From contig JAJHZJ010000009.1 in the NCBI GenBank assembly GCA_023548195.1, positions 1,240,001 through 1,304,000 of the forward strand: a stretch of DNA of 64,000 nt, read 5' to 3'. The stretch is from Bettongia penicillata ogilbyi. Its lineage: Eukaryota > Chordata > Mammalia > Diprotodontia > Potoroidae. Of the stretch, positions 20,302 to 30,759 are shown in pieces. The notes beneath the pieces are model-generated. The model was not told where the DNA came from. It made no database searches and was given only the letters and a program-made list of their open reading frames with translations. The stretch's first letter is position 1. Each line of letters begins with the position of its first letter. The position numbers and the translations under genes were made by a program.

Positions 20302-21036
20302 ATGCCTAGAAAAGGGAAGAAAAATAAGACCATAGAGAGCTTTTTCGAACAGATGCAAATGATCCCAACTTTTGGATCTGACGAGGAAATATTCTTGCCA
20401 TCAGGGAAAGACGTGGAGGGTGGGGCCTCAGTACCGCAGACATCCCAGGGGGATGTTGGGTGGGCTCGGGCCTTGGAAGATCTCAAAAAGGATTTTGAAA
20501 AGCAAGTGAGACAGGTGGAGGAAAAACTGGGAAGAGAAATGACAGAGATGCAAGAAAAGTATGAAAAACGGGTCAATACCTTGGTAAAGGAGACCCAAAA
20601 AAATGCAGAGGAAAATAATACCTTGAAAACTAGGCTCACTCAATTGGCAAAAGAGGTTCAAAAAGCCAATGAGGAGAAGAATGCTTTCAAAAGCAGAATG
20701 AGCCAAATGGAAAAAGAGGTTCAAAAGCTCACTGAAGATAACATTTCTCTCAAAATTAGAATGGAACAGATGGAGTCTAATGACTTTACGAGAAACCAAG
20801 AAATCACCAAACAAAACCAAAAGAATGAAAAAATGGAAGAGAATGTGAAATATCTCATGGGAAAAACAACTGACCTGGAAAATAGATCCAGGAGAGACAA
20901 TTTAAAAATTATGGGACTACCTGAAACTCATGATCAAAAAAAGAGCCTAGACATCATCTTTCATGAAATTATCAAGGAAAACTGCCCTGACATTCTAGAA
21001 CCAGAGGGCAAAATAAGTATTGAAAGAATCCATTGA
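20302..21036 (+). CDS. HAL1-B ORF1p-like protein, 244 codons, truncated by TGA
   Basis: L1 ORF1p is an RNA-binding chaperone that coats retroelement RNA. This open frame starts MPRKGKKNKTIESFFEQM in ATG context AAAATGC, as in all three copies. Residues about 55-190 form a long coiled coil, with heptads such as LKKDFEKQVRQVEEKLGREM. The RRM begins at about residue 197 with RRDNLKIMGLPE. The frame stops after ERIH at a TGA (21034-21036). The homologous codon in HAL1-C is CGA, so this is a CpG transition. Beyond it, further C-to-T stops (TAA 21142, TAG 21148) interrupt the C-terminal domain that runs to the ancestral stop at 21397. The product would lack most of the RRM and all of the CTD, so it is very unlikely to function. 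It is annotated because it is the longest credible retroelement ORF here. Confidence 0.75.
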   Translation: MPRKGKKNKTIESFFEQMQMIPTFGSDEEIFLPSGKDVEGGASVPQTSQGDVGWARALEDLKKDFEKQVRQVEEKLGREMTEMQEKYEKRVNTLVKETQKNAEENNTLKTRLTQLAKEVQKANEEKNAFKSRMSQMEKEVQKLTEDNISLKIRMEQMESNDFTRNQEITKQNQKNEKMEENVKYLMGKTTDLENRSRRDNLKIMGLPETHDQKKSLDIIFHEIIKENCPDILEPEGKISIERIH

Positions 21037-21399
21037 TCACCACCTGAAAGAGATCCAAAAAGAGAAACTCCTAGGAATATTGTGGCCAAATTCCAGAACT
21101 CCCAGATCAAGGAGAAAATCTTGCAAGCAGCTAGAAAGAAATAATTCTAGTACTGTGGAAATACAATCAGGATAACTCAAGATCTAGCAGCTTCTACATT
21201 AAGGGATCGAAGGGCGTGGAATAGAATATTCCAGAAGGCAAAGGAACTAGGACTCAAACCAAGAATCACCTACCCAGCTAAACTGAGTATAATACTTCCA
21301 GGGAAAATATGGTATTTCAATGAAACAGAGGACTTTCAATCATTCTTGATGAAAAGACCAGAGCTGAAAAGAAAATTTGACTTCCAAACACAAGAATGA
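21037..21399 (+). pseudogene. HAL1-B ORF1 C-terminal part, disabled
   Basis: This is the continuation of ORF1 after the TGA. It aligns base for base with HAL1-A 14125-14489 and encodes the 'NIVAKFQNSQ' and 'GNTIRITQDLAASTLRDR' segments of the CTD. It is broken by TAA at 21142 and TAG at 21148, where HAL1-A has CAA and CAG. Confidence 0.85.
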
Positions 21400-21893
21400 G
21401 AAGAAGCATGAAAAAGTAAACAGCAAAGAGAAGTCTTAAGGGAATTACCAGAAGTGAACTGTTTACATTCCCACATGGAAAGACAATATTTGTAACTCTT
21501 AAAACTTTTCAGTATCTGGGTAGTTGGTGGGTCCATACACACACGTACATACATGCATGCACACATACATACACACATGCACACACATACAGAGACAGAG
21601 AGCACAGAGTGAATTGAATAGGATGGGACCATAGCTTAAAAGAAATTAAGGTAAATGGTGAGAGAGAAATGTAGTGGGAGGAAAGAGGGTGAAATGGAAG
21701 GGGGTAATTATATGTCATTTAAGAGGCAAGTAGGAGACTTTTTAGTGGAGGGAAAAAGAGGAGAGCTGAGAAAAAAAATCAAGAAGTTTACCCTCATCAC
21801 ATTTGACTAAAGGAAGGAATAAAATGCACACTCATTTTGGTATGAAAACCTATCTTACAGTATAAGAAAGTGGGGGAGAAGGAGATAAGCAAG

Positions 21894-22360
21894 GGGGGGG
21901 GTGATGGAAGGGAGGGCAAAGGGTGGAGGGAGCAACTTGAAGTCAATACTCGGGGAGGGACAGGATCAAAAGACAGAAGAGAAACAATGAGGGGCAGGAT
22001 AGGATGGATGGGGTAATTCAGTTAGTCTTACACAACACGACTATCAGGGAAGTCATTTGCAAAACTACACAGATATGGCCTATATTGAATTGCCTGCCTT
22101 CCCCAAAGGGAATGGGTGGGGAGGGAGGGATGGGGAGAATTTGGAACTCAAAGTTTTAGGAACAACTGTTTAGTATTGTTGTTGCTACTAGGAAAGAAGA
22201 CATACAGTTAATGAGGAATAGAAAGTCATCTGGCCCTACAGGAGAAAAGAGAAGATGGAGACAGGAGAAGGAAGGGATGACAGAAGAGAGGGCAGATTGG
22301 ATATAGGGAAAATTAGATTGCTTGGGGTATTGGGGTGGGGGAGGGGATAAAAGGGGAGAA
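21894..22360 (+). other. HAL1-B G-rich 3' UTR with duplicated end module
   Basis: GGGGGGGGG at 21894, GGGGAGGGAGGGATGGGG at about 22118, and GGGGTGGGGGAGGGG at about 22332. The 'GGAGAATTTGGAACTCAAAG' end module occurs at 22134 and again, diverged, at about 22354. Confidence 0.7.
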
Positions 22361-22439
22361 AATTTGGAACCCAAAATTTTGTGAAAATGAATGTAAAAAG
22401 TTAAATAAAAAAAAAAGAATATAGTATACTCTGGGAACC

Positions 22440-23075
22440 TGTAAGTTCTTAGTTCCTCCAAGGTGGCACAATGAAGGGAGACGAGTTTATTCCCAGGTTT
22501 GGCTCACATCTGAGATTCAGATCAGCTGCTCATTTCCCCCAGGGGCTTTAGGCAGGGGCAGGGCTGCCACTCAGGGCTGAGGGTCAGATCAGCTGCTCAG
22601 TTCCCCCAGGAGCTTTAGGCTGAGGCTTCAACAATGGAAGATGCCTGCTGCCTGCCTGGGCCACAGCCACTGCTGCTGCTGCCACCACTGCTGCCTGGGA
22701 TCAGGACTAGGGGACAACCCTGCTCCCTGGTCAGAGAGGTGAAAAAGCCCTCTCACTGACCTTTGAAGCTGCCTCTGGTGTATCTAGGTTGAGGGGTCTG
22801 GGAACCTCTGCTGCTGCTGCTGGAGATTCTGCCCCAAGACCTGCTCTGGCCCTAGTCCTCCTGATGCGGTGAGGCCAAGGCTGGGCTGTGCTGCACTCCT
22901 TATCCAGTGTGACAGACCTTTCCCATTGGCCTTCCAGGTCACCCTGGGCTGGAAATCTCCTCTACTCCATCGTTCTGTGATTTGTGTTGCACTAGAATTT
23001 GGTAAGAGTCTTTCTTTACAGGTGTTTTCTGGGCTGTGGAGAAAGAGCTAGAGTATATGCATCTTTCTACTCGCC
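22440..23075 (-). mobile_element. Antisense L1/HAL1-type 5' UTR fragment
   Basis: The reverse complement reads 'GAGTAGAAAGATGCATATAC', 'TAGCTCTTTCTCCACAGCCC', 'GTAAAGAAAGACTC' and 'GGAGATTTCCAGCCC', then 'AGCAGCAGCAGCAG' and 'AAAGGTCAGTGAGAGGGC'. This is the same order of landmarks as the 5' UTRs at 12560-12860, 19590-19890 and 27960-28260 (GAGTAGAAAG.., GGAGATTTCYGT.., GGTCAGTGAGAGAG). It is from a different, more diverged subfamily. Only the 5' UTR is present. Confidence 0.7.
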
Positions 23076-23139
23076 ATAAGGGTTTGGGATACAATGACTT
23101 ATAGTCTTTGAACTTCTAGCTCTAACTCTATGATTCTAT

Positions 23140-23280
23140 GACCCCATATACATATACAACTGTATATATTATATATAACTGTATATATATATATGTACAT
23201 GTTAAAAATATAATTGCATATGTGCATATAATATGGAAGCATATATTATATACATACATATGTGTATGTATTGAGGAAAT
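23140..23280. repeat. Imperfect (TATA/CATA)n AT-rich repeat
   Basis: ATATAC/TGTATA units with dyad symmetry. No coding potential. Confidence 0.85.
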
Positions 23281-23289
23281 ACAAAAATA

Positions 23290-24430
23290 AATTAAGACAA
23301 GGAGAAAGGAAAACAGTAGTGGAATGGGATCAAGCTTAACTTTGTATAGAAGGTGATGTGTCAGCTGTGTCTTGAAGAGAGGGATTCTGTGCAGCAAAGG
23401 TGGGGAGGAAGGAAATTTCAGTCAGTGCAAAGGAACAGAGATGGAAGACAAAGAGTCCTCAGTCCTGAGGAACAGAGTGGAGGCCAGTTTGTTTGGAACA
23501 CAAAGTATGGAAGAAAAGTGTTGTGAGGCTGGTGCTAGGTTGAATAGAGCTTTAAAAATCAAACTAAGATACTTCTCTTCTATATTAGAGGCAATAGGGA
23601 ACCATAGCAGACTTTATTGACAATGACAAAGGACTTGTGGTGAGATCTACCCTTAAGGAAAATCATTTAGGTAACTACTCAGAGACTGAATAAGAGAGGA
23701 AAAGACTTGAGGCAGGGCAGTAAAACTTCCCACACTTCCCACTTCTCACAAGAAAAGACATAATGAACTCATTCACATTAAAGTCTGTTTAAACAAGAAG
23801 GCTTAATACATTCTGCCTCTTCCAGGATGGATTTTCCTTTGAATAGGGGAAAGTAATTCTGTTCAAAGGAATTACACTCTAATGGTAGGCACTGTGTTCA
23901 ATAATTTCAGATAGAATATTAAGGGGTGGGAAACCTTCCCTAGCTTCTTTTACATACACTACAGAGGCAGATGCCTCCTCTGCTTACTTAAAATAAGGCT
24001 GACCCATTTTATCCTTATTGACTGCTATTTGCTTTTGCACCCCAGATCCTGAACCTTAGACCCATCAGGAAATCAACCAAATCATCAAAAAGTCTTTAAA
24101 GCATGCTCATAGCACTGGCCTAGCCTTTGTTGAGAAAGTACTAACCAGTACCACTTCCTGTCCTCTGGGACCACACCATCTGGGCTGGAAGAGAAAAATT
24201 CGGTAAGTTATCTGGATGTTTCCCAAATATCCAGATGTTTGGCATCCTGCAGGCAAATAAAAACATCCAGCTGGACTTCATTTTTCACTTTGCATTCAGA
24301 TGTTGGCCATCGTGTGGACACATCTGAGCCTTAGTCAACAACACTATGGCACGTATAAAGAAAACAGATGGTGAAAGATCATATGGGAAAACTACAAATC
24401 ATGCTTCAATGAGACCCAATCTTTATGGAA
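23290..24430. other. Mostly unique DNA with a bHLH E-box cluster
   Basis: No repeat is recognised over most of this stretch. At 24177-24326 five CANNTG sites occur in 150 bp (CATCTG, CAGATG, CAGCTG, CAGATG, CATCTG). There is also an ATCTGGAT-11-ATCCAGAT dyad at 24210-24236. Enhancer function is inferred only. Confidence 0.35.
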
Positions 24431-24434
24431 CATG

Positions 24435-24610
24435 GGAAGTAGTATAGTTTAATAGAGAAAAAGCTGGCTTCAAACCTGGATTCAAGTCCCAATTCTGACA
24501 CATGCTGGCTGTGTGACCCTGAGAAAGTATCTCTGCAACCCTCTATGGATACAGATTTCAAAGAAGTTGTCAACCTGCATTGACAGAATTTTCTCATCTG
24601 GGAGTTCCCC
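24435..24610 (+). mobile_element. MIR-like fragment
   Basis: 'AAACCTGGATTCAAGTCCCA', 'GCTGTGTGACCCTGAGAAAG' and 'TTTTCTCATCTGGGA' follow MIR order. Confidence 0.65.
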
Positions 24611-25049
24611 ATGATGATGAAATCCTAGATCTAACTCCTATCCTCTTTATGGAATACCATCTACTCAGCCCTATATTAAGTATTGTAGAAGACAGGGAAT
24701 TTAGGCAGGTGATACTTATACATGTGAAACAATTAGAGGTCAGTATAAGGTTATAGACACTCAGGCATAAGATTCCATGGCATAGATTGTAATTGTTTTA
24801 GGAGTTCAGAAAGGAGAAGGACTACTACATGCTGGAATGGGAAGGGGAGACTTCATGGAGGAGGGGCTACTTATAAATACTTCTCAAATTCAAAGGATGC
24901 TAAAGTGAGAAAGAACCTCAAAGATCATTTAGTCCCTGCCCATCTGTCATATGGGGAAACATAAGTCCAGAATGGGACTTATCCCATGCCCTTCACTGTT
25001 CCACTCTGAACCCACAAAATTGTGAGGCACTAGTAACATTGCAGCTAGC

Positions 25050-25290
25050 TACAGAGGCTATAGCTGCAGCGATTATAGGGATGGACATGGAGTGAGGAAA
25101 ATCTTAGTTTGAATCCACCCTCAGACATGCTGTATGACCCTGGTCAAGCCACTTAACCTCTGTCTCAGTTTCCTCAACTGTGAAATGGGGAGAATAACAG
25201 TCCTTACCTCCCAGGGTTGTTGTGATGATAAAGTAATATTTGTAAAATGCTTAGCACAGTGCTGGGCACAGAGTAGGTTCTTGTTTCCTT
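25050..25290 (+). mobile_element. MIR element, nearly complete
   Basis: 'TTTGAATCCACCCTCAGACA', 'GACCCTGGTCAAGCCACTTA', 'CTCAGTTTCCTCAACTGTGA', 'TTGTTGTGATGATAAAGTAA' and 'GCACAGTGCTGGGCACAGAG' lie in order. Confidence 0.85.
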
Positions 25291-25299
25291 CCTTCCTAA

Positions 25300-25835
25300 C
25301 TTGCTGGCTGCATGCATTGCCTTTTATTCAAGGGGGTTAACAACAACATCAGCATAAACCACTGACACTCTATTTAGCAGGGCTGCATATGTCTGTGCCT
25401 TTACCTGCCTCCTCGGCTCATTTGTGCCATTTTCCTTGCTGTGCTAACACAAAGATAAATACCAGTCGGTGTACCGCCAAGTGCCAAATGATTATAATCA
25501 ATAGCTGGGTGAATGTAATAGAAAGAGTTCAGAGAAAGAAGAAATCAATGTGGCCTCAAATAGTTAAAGACAGCTTCATGGAAGAAGCAGTACTTGAAGC
25601 AAGTCCTGAAGCAAGATTTGCATCAGTGGAGAGGAGGAGGTATGGGACACGTACAGTAACCAAAGGGAAGAAAGGCATGGAGGTAGGAATGACTCTGCCC
25701 AAGGCACAGGGAGGATATAGGTCTAAATATAATGGAGGCTGTTTGTTGAGCTGGGAGAGGTGCCTTCTACCTTCCTAAACAAAATAAATAGTGTTATTTT
25801 TTTGTTTCTATGTTACATTCATCAGAGATCACACC
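25300..25835. other. No recognised feature
   Basis: Unique-looking sequence. An open frame at 25389-25778 (129 codons) has no similarity that I recognise. The surrounding fragment 'AAGACAGCTTCATGGAAGAA' to 'GCAAGTCCTGAAGCAAG' resembles a non-coding ancient repeat also hinted at 23330-23600. Confidence 0.35.
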
Positions 25836-25839
25836 CTTG

Positions 25840-26045
25840 ATCAGGAGTTCTTAGCCTGGAGTCTGTGAATATGGTTTTTCTAAAAAATATTTTGACCAAT
25901 ATATTTCAATATAATTAGTTTCCTTTATATTCTTATTTATCTTATTTGATATAACTAAAAAGGCTATTCTGAGAAGGGAACCAGAGGCTACATGATACTT
26001 CCTCAGCATTCCAGGACATGGAAAAGGGTAAGAACTTTGGCCCAC
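25840..26045. mobile_element. hAT-like DNA transposon fossil
   Basis: The left end AGGAGTTCTTAGCCTGGAGT and the right end AAAGGGTAAGAACTTTGG are inverted. The interior has 'TTTCAATATAATTAGTTTCC' and 'AAGGCTATTCTGAGAAGGGA'. Same type as 5790-6055. Confidence 0.55.
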
Positions 26046-26334
26046 ATATGGAAACTTTTGCCCAGGGTGCCCTGCTCTCCTGATTGATCATTATCTCTCC
26101 CAGAGCTCTATTTCAGGAAAGCTCCAGTCATGCTCCACTTCATTCCTTCCTCTCCAATCACCAATACCTTAGTCTCCTCAGAACCCTTGAGTTCTTAAAC
26201 CCTGAGCCACAGTCAATCAACTCAACCTTTGTACCTGGATGGATTGTATTAAGCTATTCCCTCAAAGTTCCACATTCATCATTCCTTTAACTTTTTGGAT
26301 CAAAGTGTCCTTCCCTATCCACCATTGGCCTATT

Positions 26335-26470
26335 TGTTTCTCTATCCTTAGAATACAAGCTCTTCAAGGACAAGAACTGTTTTTGGTTTTTTTTCTCCAT
26401 ACTTTTATCCCTCATGCTTAACATAGAGCTTGACATATGAAAGTGCTTTTAAAATGCTTTTTCATTCATT
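26335..26470 (+). mobile_element. L2 3' end fragment
   Basis: 'AGAATACAAGCTCTTCAAGG', 'ACAAGAACTGT' and 'CTTAACATAGAGCTTGACAT' is the L2 3' terminal signature. Confidence 0.75.
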
Positions 26471-26510
26471 GGCCTACATTTCCCAATTTTTCCTCCTTTG
26501 CCAGCTACCC

Positions 26511-26766
26511 AGAGGTAACTGAGTGGTCTAGCAGATAGAGAGACAGTCTGGAAGTGAAGAAAGTCAGAGTTCAAATCTTACCTCAGCTATTTACTAGTTG
26601 TTTGACCCTGGGCAAATAATTTAACCTCTGTGTGTCTTAATCTCTTCAACCATAAAATAAGAATAATAATAGTATCTCCTTCCCAGGATGGTTGTAAGGA
26701 TCAAATGAGAAACTATTCATAAAGTGTTTAGCACATAGTAGGTGCTTAATAAATGCATCTTTCTTG
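26511..26766 (+). mobile_element. tRNA-derived SINE with MIR-like tail
   Basis: 'GGTCTAGCAGATAGAGAGAC', 'GAGTTCAAATCTTACCTCAG', 'TTTGACCCTGGGCAAATAAT', 'AGGATCAAATGAGAAAC' and 'TAGTAGGTGCTTAATAAATG' occur in order. Confidence 0.85.
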
Positions 26767-27030
26767 TTTGCCTTGAAATCTATCCCTAGTGCCAAAGGAT
26801 AACAAAGAAAGAGGAGAAAAAGCAGATCCTAAGCAACAGAAGTTTGACTGTATATATACTGTTCCACACCCAGAAAATTTTACCTCTTCAAAGAAGGGGT
26901 GTTGGGGATATTCTCATATCTATTCAAGAGGTCAAGTTTAGTAAGTTTTCCTAGACCCTCCTCATTCAGCTGGCCTTCTCTGCAGGGTGAAGATGACATT
27001 GGTCTTTTGATCATTGATCTTTGTTTCTTA

Positions 27031-27282
27031 GGCAGCTAGGTGGCTCAGTAGATAAAATTCCCACCCTGGAGTCAGGAAGACTATCTTTCCCAGTTCAAAT
27101 GTGGCCTCAGACATTTCCTAGCCATGTGGCCCTGGGCAAGTCGTTTCACCCTATTTGCTTCAGTTTCCTCACCTGTCAAATGAGCTGGAGAAGGAAATGG
27201 CAAGTCACTCCAGTATCTTTGCCAAAAAAAAACCCAAATGGAGTCATGGAGAGTCAGATACGACTGAAAAAAACAAAATAAA
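27031..27282 (+). mobile_element. Marsupial tRNA-derived SINE, full length
   Basis: It starts GGCAGCTAGGTGGCTCAGTA, carries box B 'CAGTTCAAAT', and continues through 'CTGTCAAATGAGCTGGAGAA' and 'GGAGAGTCAGATACGACTGA'. The end is AAAACAAAATAAATAA. It stands immediately before the L1 at 27290. Confidence 0.95.
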
Positions 27283-27911
27283 TAACTTGCCAAACTCTTT
27301 TTAAAAGTTCACCAATGAGGAAACCCAGAAAGACTTTACCTGATCTCCACCTTCTTGCACCAGCCAGTTCATCACCAGGTAAGCTGCAGCATTTTAGCTT
27401 CTAGCTGAAAGAACCAGAGGCCACAACACACAAAGACTCAAGTTTAAGGCACAAGAACTGTGGGACAGAGCCCCTCGTGCCCCAGAAGCAGAGATCTACT
27501 ATAAAAGCCAGGAAAATTATGATCATCATGAGTAAGAAGCAAAGCAGAAAAGAAAAGACCGTAGAATCTTTCTATGGGGACAAGGACCAAAACATAAATA
27601 CGAAAGAGGTTCCGTATTGAGACGGTAGTTCCATCTGAAACTTCAGAAGGGAATACAAACTGGTCCCAAGCACAAAGAGCATTCTTGGAAGAGCTCGGGA
27701 AGAATTTTAAAAGCCAGATTAGAAAAATAGAAGAAAAACTGGCTAATGATTTTAAAAATATGAAAAAAGAAATCACAGAGGAATTTAAAATGAAAATTGG
27801 ACAAGTGGAAAAGGAAGTACAAAAACTAAATGGAGAAAATAACTCCTTTAAAGGAGAAATTGGACAGATGAAAAAGGAGATGCAAAAGTTAACTGAAGAA
27901 AATAATTCGAT

Positions 27912-27927
27912 AAAAATTAGAATCATA
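27912..27927. repeat. Left target-site duplication of HAL1-C
   Basis: AAAAATTAGAATCATA, identical to 30744-30759. Confidence 0.92.
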
Positions 27928-27936
27928 GGGGAGGAA

Positions 27937-27948
27937 CCAAGATGGCAG
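27937..27948 (+). promoter_or_regulatory. YY1-like site at HAL1-C 5' end (mutated)
   Basis: CCAAGATGGCAG: the CGG of HAL1-B has become CAG, again a CpG-type change. Confidence 0.5.
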
Positions 27949-28584
27949 AGTAGATAGATTCACATATGCTAGCTCTGAACCCACAGCCCATAAACTACCT
28001 GTAAAGAGGAACTCCCAACAAATTCTGGAGCAGTGGAAGCCACACAACAACGGACTGGAGGAGATTTCTGTTGCAGATAGCCCTGAAAAACTGACACCAA
28101 AGGTCCATCACACACCGGACCCGGAGCAGAGCCCAGCCCTGCCTTGGCCACGTGGCACCGAGAGAAGCAGGTTTGAGCAGGCTTCAGGGATGGAATCTCT
28201 GGCTGCTGCGAAGGTCCCTCAACCCATGGGCGCTACAGGTCAGTGAGAGAGACTTCTGGGATGGCTGAGAGGGAAGCGGAGTGTCTCCATAACTCAGGCC
28301 CCATCGGGAGGCAGTGGCAGAGGCAGTGGCGGCCAGGAGCTCCCAGGGCAGACAGGACCTCAGATCCATTACTGAAGGTCTCTGCATAAACCCCCTGAGG
28401 GAATTGAGCCTGGGAGGTGGCCCTGCCCCCACCTGAGAACCTGAATTTAATCTTACCCTGAATAGCAGCCGCGCCTGCCACCGAAAGCCCTGAGGCTGGG
28501 AAGCAGCATTTGAATCTCAGACCCCAAGCACTAGTGAGGTGGGGGTGGAGAGGAATCTCAGAAGTCAAGTAACTGGCTGGGAAA

Positions 28585-29685
28585 ATGCCCAGAAAAGGGA
28601 AAAAAAATAAGACCATAAAAGGTTACTTTCTTGGTGAACAGATATTTCCTCCTTTCCTTTTGGATGAGGAAGAACAATGCTTACCATCAGGGAAAGACAT
28701 AGAAGTCAAGGCCTCTGTATCCCAAACATCCAAAATAGATATCCATGGGCTCAGGCCATGGAAGAGTTCAAAAAGGATTTTGAAAATCAAGTTAGACAGG
28801 TGGAGGAAAAACTGGGAAGAGAAATGAGAGAGATGCAAGAAAAGCATGAAAAACGGGTCAATACTTTGCTAAAGGAGACCAAAAAAAATGCTGAAGAAAA
28901 TAACACCTTGAAAAATAGGCTCACTCAATAGGCAAAAGAGGTTCAAAAAGCCAATGAGGAGAAGAATGCTTTAAAAAGCAGAATTAACCAAATGGAAAAA
29001 GAGGTTCAAAAACTCACTGAAGAAAATAGTTCTCACAAAATAAGAATGGAACAAATGAAGACTAATGACTTTATGAGAAACCAAGAAATCACAAAAAAAA
29101 AAAACAAAAGAAGGAAAAAATGGAAGAGAATGTGAAATATTTCATTGGAAAAACAACTGACCTGGAAAATAGATCTAGGAGAGACAATTTAAAAATTATG
29201 GAACTACCTGAAAACCATGATCAAAAAAAAGAGCCTAGACATCATCTTTCATGAAATTATCATGGAAAACTGCCTTGATATTCTAGAACCAGAGGGCAAA
29301 ATAAGTATTGAAGGAATTCATCGATCACTGCCTGAAAGAGATCCAAAAAGAGAAACTCCTAGGATCATTGTGGCCAAATTCCAGAATTCCTAGGTCAAGG
29401 AGAAAATATAGCAAGCAGCTACAAAAAACAATTCAAGTATTGTGGAAATACAATCAGGATAACACAAGATCTACCAGCTTCTACATTAAAGGATTGAAGG
29501 GCTTGGAATGTGATATTCCAGAAGTCAAAGGAACTAGGACTAAAACCAAGAATCACCTACCCAGCAAAACTGAGTATAATACTACAGGGGAAAATATGGT
29601 CTTTCAATGAAATAGAGGACTTTCAAGCATTCTTGATGAAAAGACTGAGCTGAAAAGAAAATTTGACTTTCAAACACAAGAATGA
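28585..29685 (+). pseudogene. HAL1-C ORF1, frameshifted
   Basis: It starts MPRKGKKNKTIKGYFLGEQ. A frameshift lies near 28740, and there is an in-frame TAG at 28929-28931, where A and B have TTG. At 29322-29324 this copy keeps CGA, the Arg codon that is TGA in A and B. The C-terminal region follows in broken frames to the ancestral stop at 29683. Confidence 0.85.
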
Positions 29686-29819
29686 GAAGAAGCATGAAAA
29701 AGTAAACAGCAAAGAGAAGTCATTAGGGACTTACCAAAGTTGAACTGTTTATATTCCTACATGGAAAGACAATATTTATAACTCTTGAAACTTTTCAGTA
29801 ACTGGGTAGTTGGTGGGAT

Positions 29820-29930
29820 TACACACACAGACACACAGACACACACACACATGCACACTTGCAGTCACACACACACATGCACATGCATGCACACACACAT
29901 ACACACATGCACATACACAGAGACAGAGAG
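29820..29930. repeat. (CA)n microsatellite in HAL1-C spacer
   Basis: The longest of the three family CA tracts (CACACAGACACA, CACATGCACA units). Confidence 0.92.
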
Positions 29931-30743
29931 CACAGAGTGAATTGAATAGGATGGGATCATATCTTTAAAAAATTAAGGTAAATGTATACGAGAAATGTAT
30001 TGGGAGGAGAGAGAGTGAAATGGAAGGGGGCAAATTATGTCTCATAGAAGAGGCAGGCAGGAGATTTTTTAGTTGAGGGAAAAAGAGGAGAGCTGAGAGA
30101 AAAACATGAAGTTTACCCTCATCACATTCGACTAAAGGAAGGAATAAAATGCACACTCTTTTTGGTATGAAAGCCTATCTTACAATACAGGAAAGTGGGG
30201 GAGAAGGAGATAAGCAGGGTGGGGGGATGAGGGAAGGGAGGGCAATGGGAGGAGGGAGGAATTTGAAGTCAACACTTGGGGAGGGACCGGATCAAAAGAC
30301 AGAATAGAAGCAATGGGGGCAGGATAGGATGGAGGGAAATATAGTTAGTCTTACACAACACGACTATTATGGAAGTCATTTGCAAAACTACACAGATATG
30401 GCCTATATTGAATTGCCTGCCTTCCCAAAGGAAATGGGTGGGGAGGGAGGGATGGGGAGAAGTTGGACTCAAAGTTTTAGGAACAATTGTTGAGCATTGT
30501 TCTTGCTACTAGGAAATAAGAAATACAGGTAATGAGGAATAGAAAGTTGTCTGGCCCTACAGGACGAAAGAGAAGATGGGGGCAAAGGAAAGGAGAGATG
30601 ATAAAAGAGAGGGTATACTGGTGATAGGGGAAATTAGAATGCTTGGCGTATTGGGGTGGGGGAGGGGATAAATGGGGAGAAAATTTGGAACCCAAAATTT
30701 TGTGAAAATGAATGTAAAAAGTTAAATAAATAAATTTATAAAA

Positions 30744-30759
30744 AAAAATTAGAATCATA
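30744..30759. repeat. Right target-site duplication of HAL1-C
   Basis: AAAAATTAGAATCATA, the partner of 27912-27927. L1-C ORF1 continues immediately. Confidence 0.92.

Larger units (their letters stand above)
19565..22417 (+). mobile_element. HAL1-B: ORF1-only half-L1 retrotransposon
   Basis: This second copy is 2.85 kb: 5' UTR from GGGGGCAGAGCCAAGATGGC, ORF1 at 20302, CA-rich spacer, G-rich 3' UTR with the duplicated 'AATTTGGAAC' module, and an A-rich end at 22417. Again there is no ORF2. It has no clear target-site duplication: the left flank ends ACCAACTGTGT and the right begins GAATATAGTA. It is the least mutated copy in the N-terminal part of ORF1. Confidence 0.88.
27928..30743 (+). mobile_element. 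HAL1-C: ORF1-only half-L1 retrotransposon
   Basis: The third copy (2.8 kb) is bounded by a 16-bp perfect duplication. It begins GGGGAGGAACCAAGATGGCA, has ORF1 at 28585-29685, a CA repeat at 29820-29920, a G-rich 3' UTR, and ends AAATAAATTTATAAA. No ORF2 is present. The 5' UTR is shorter and more diverged than in A and B. Confidence 0.88.

Noticed and set aside
22440..23075. CpG-island-like promoter of a gene
   Set aside because: The GC-rich stretch matches, in reverse, the landmarks of the L1/HAL1 5' UTRs elsewhere in the window.
27444..27926. 160-codon - strand frame
   Set aside because: Antisense shadow of L1-C ORF1, whose coiled-coil codons leave few stops on the other strand. Frames at 20238-20639 and 20428-20820 on - are the same effect.
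12534..30743. Long terminal repeats of an endogenous retrovirus
   Set aside because: The repeated blocks begin with a 5' UTR, hold ORF1 and end in poly(A) with target duplications. They are LINE-type copies in the same orientation, not paired LTRs.
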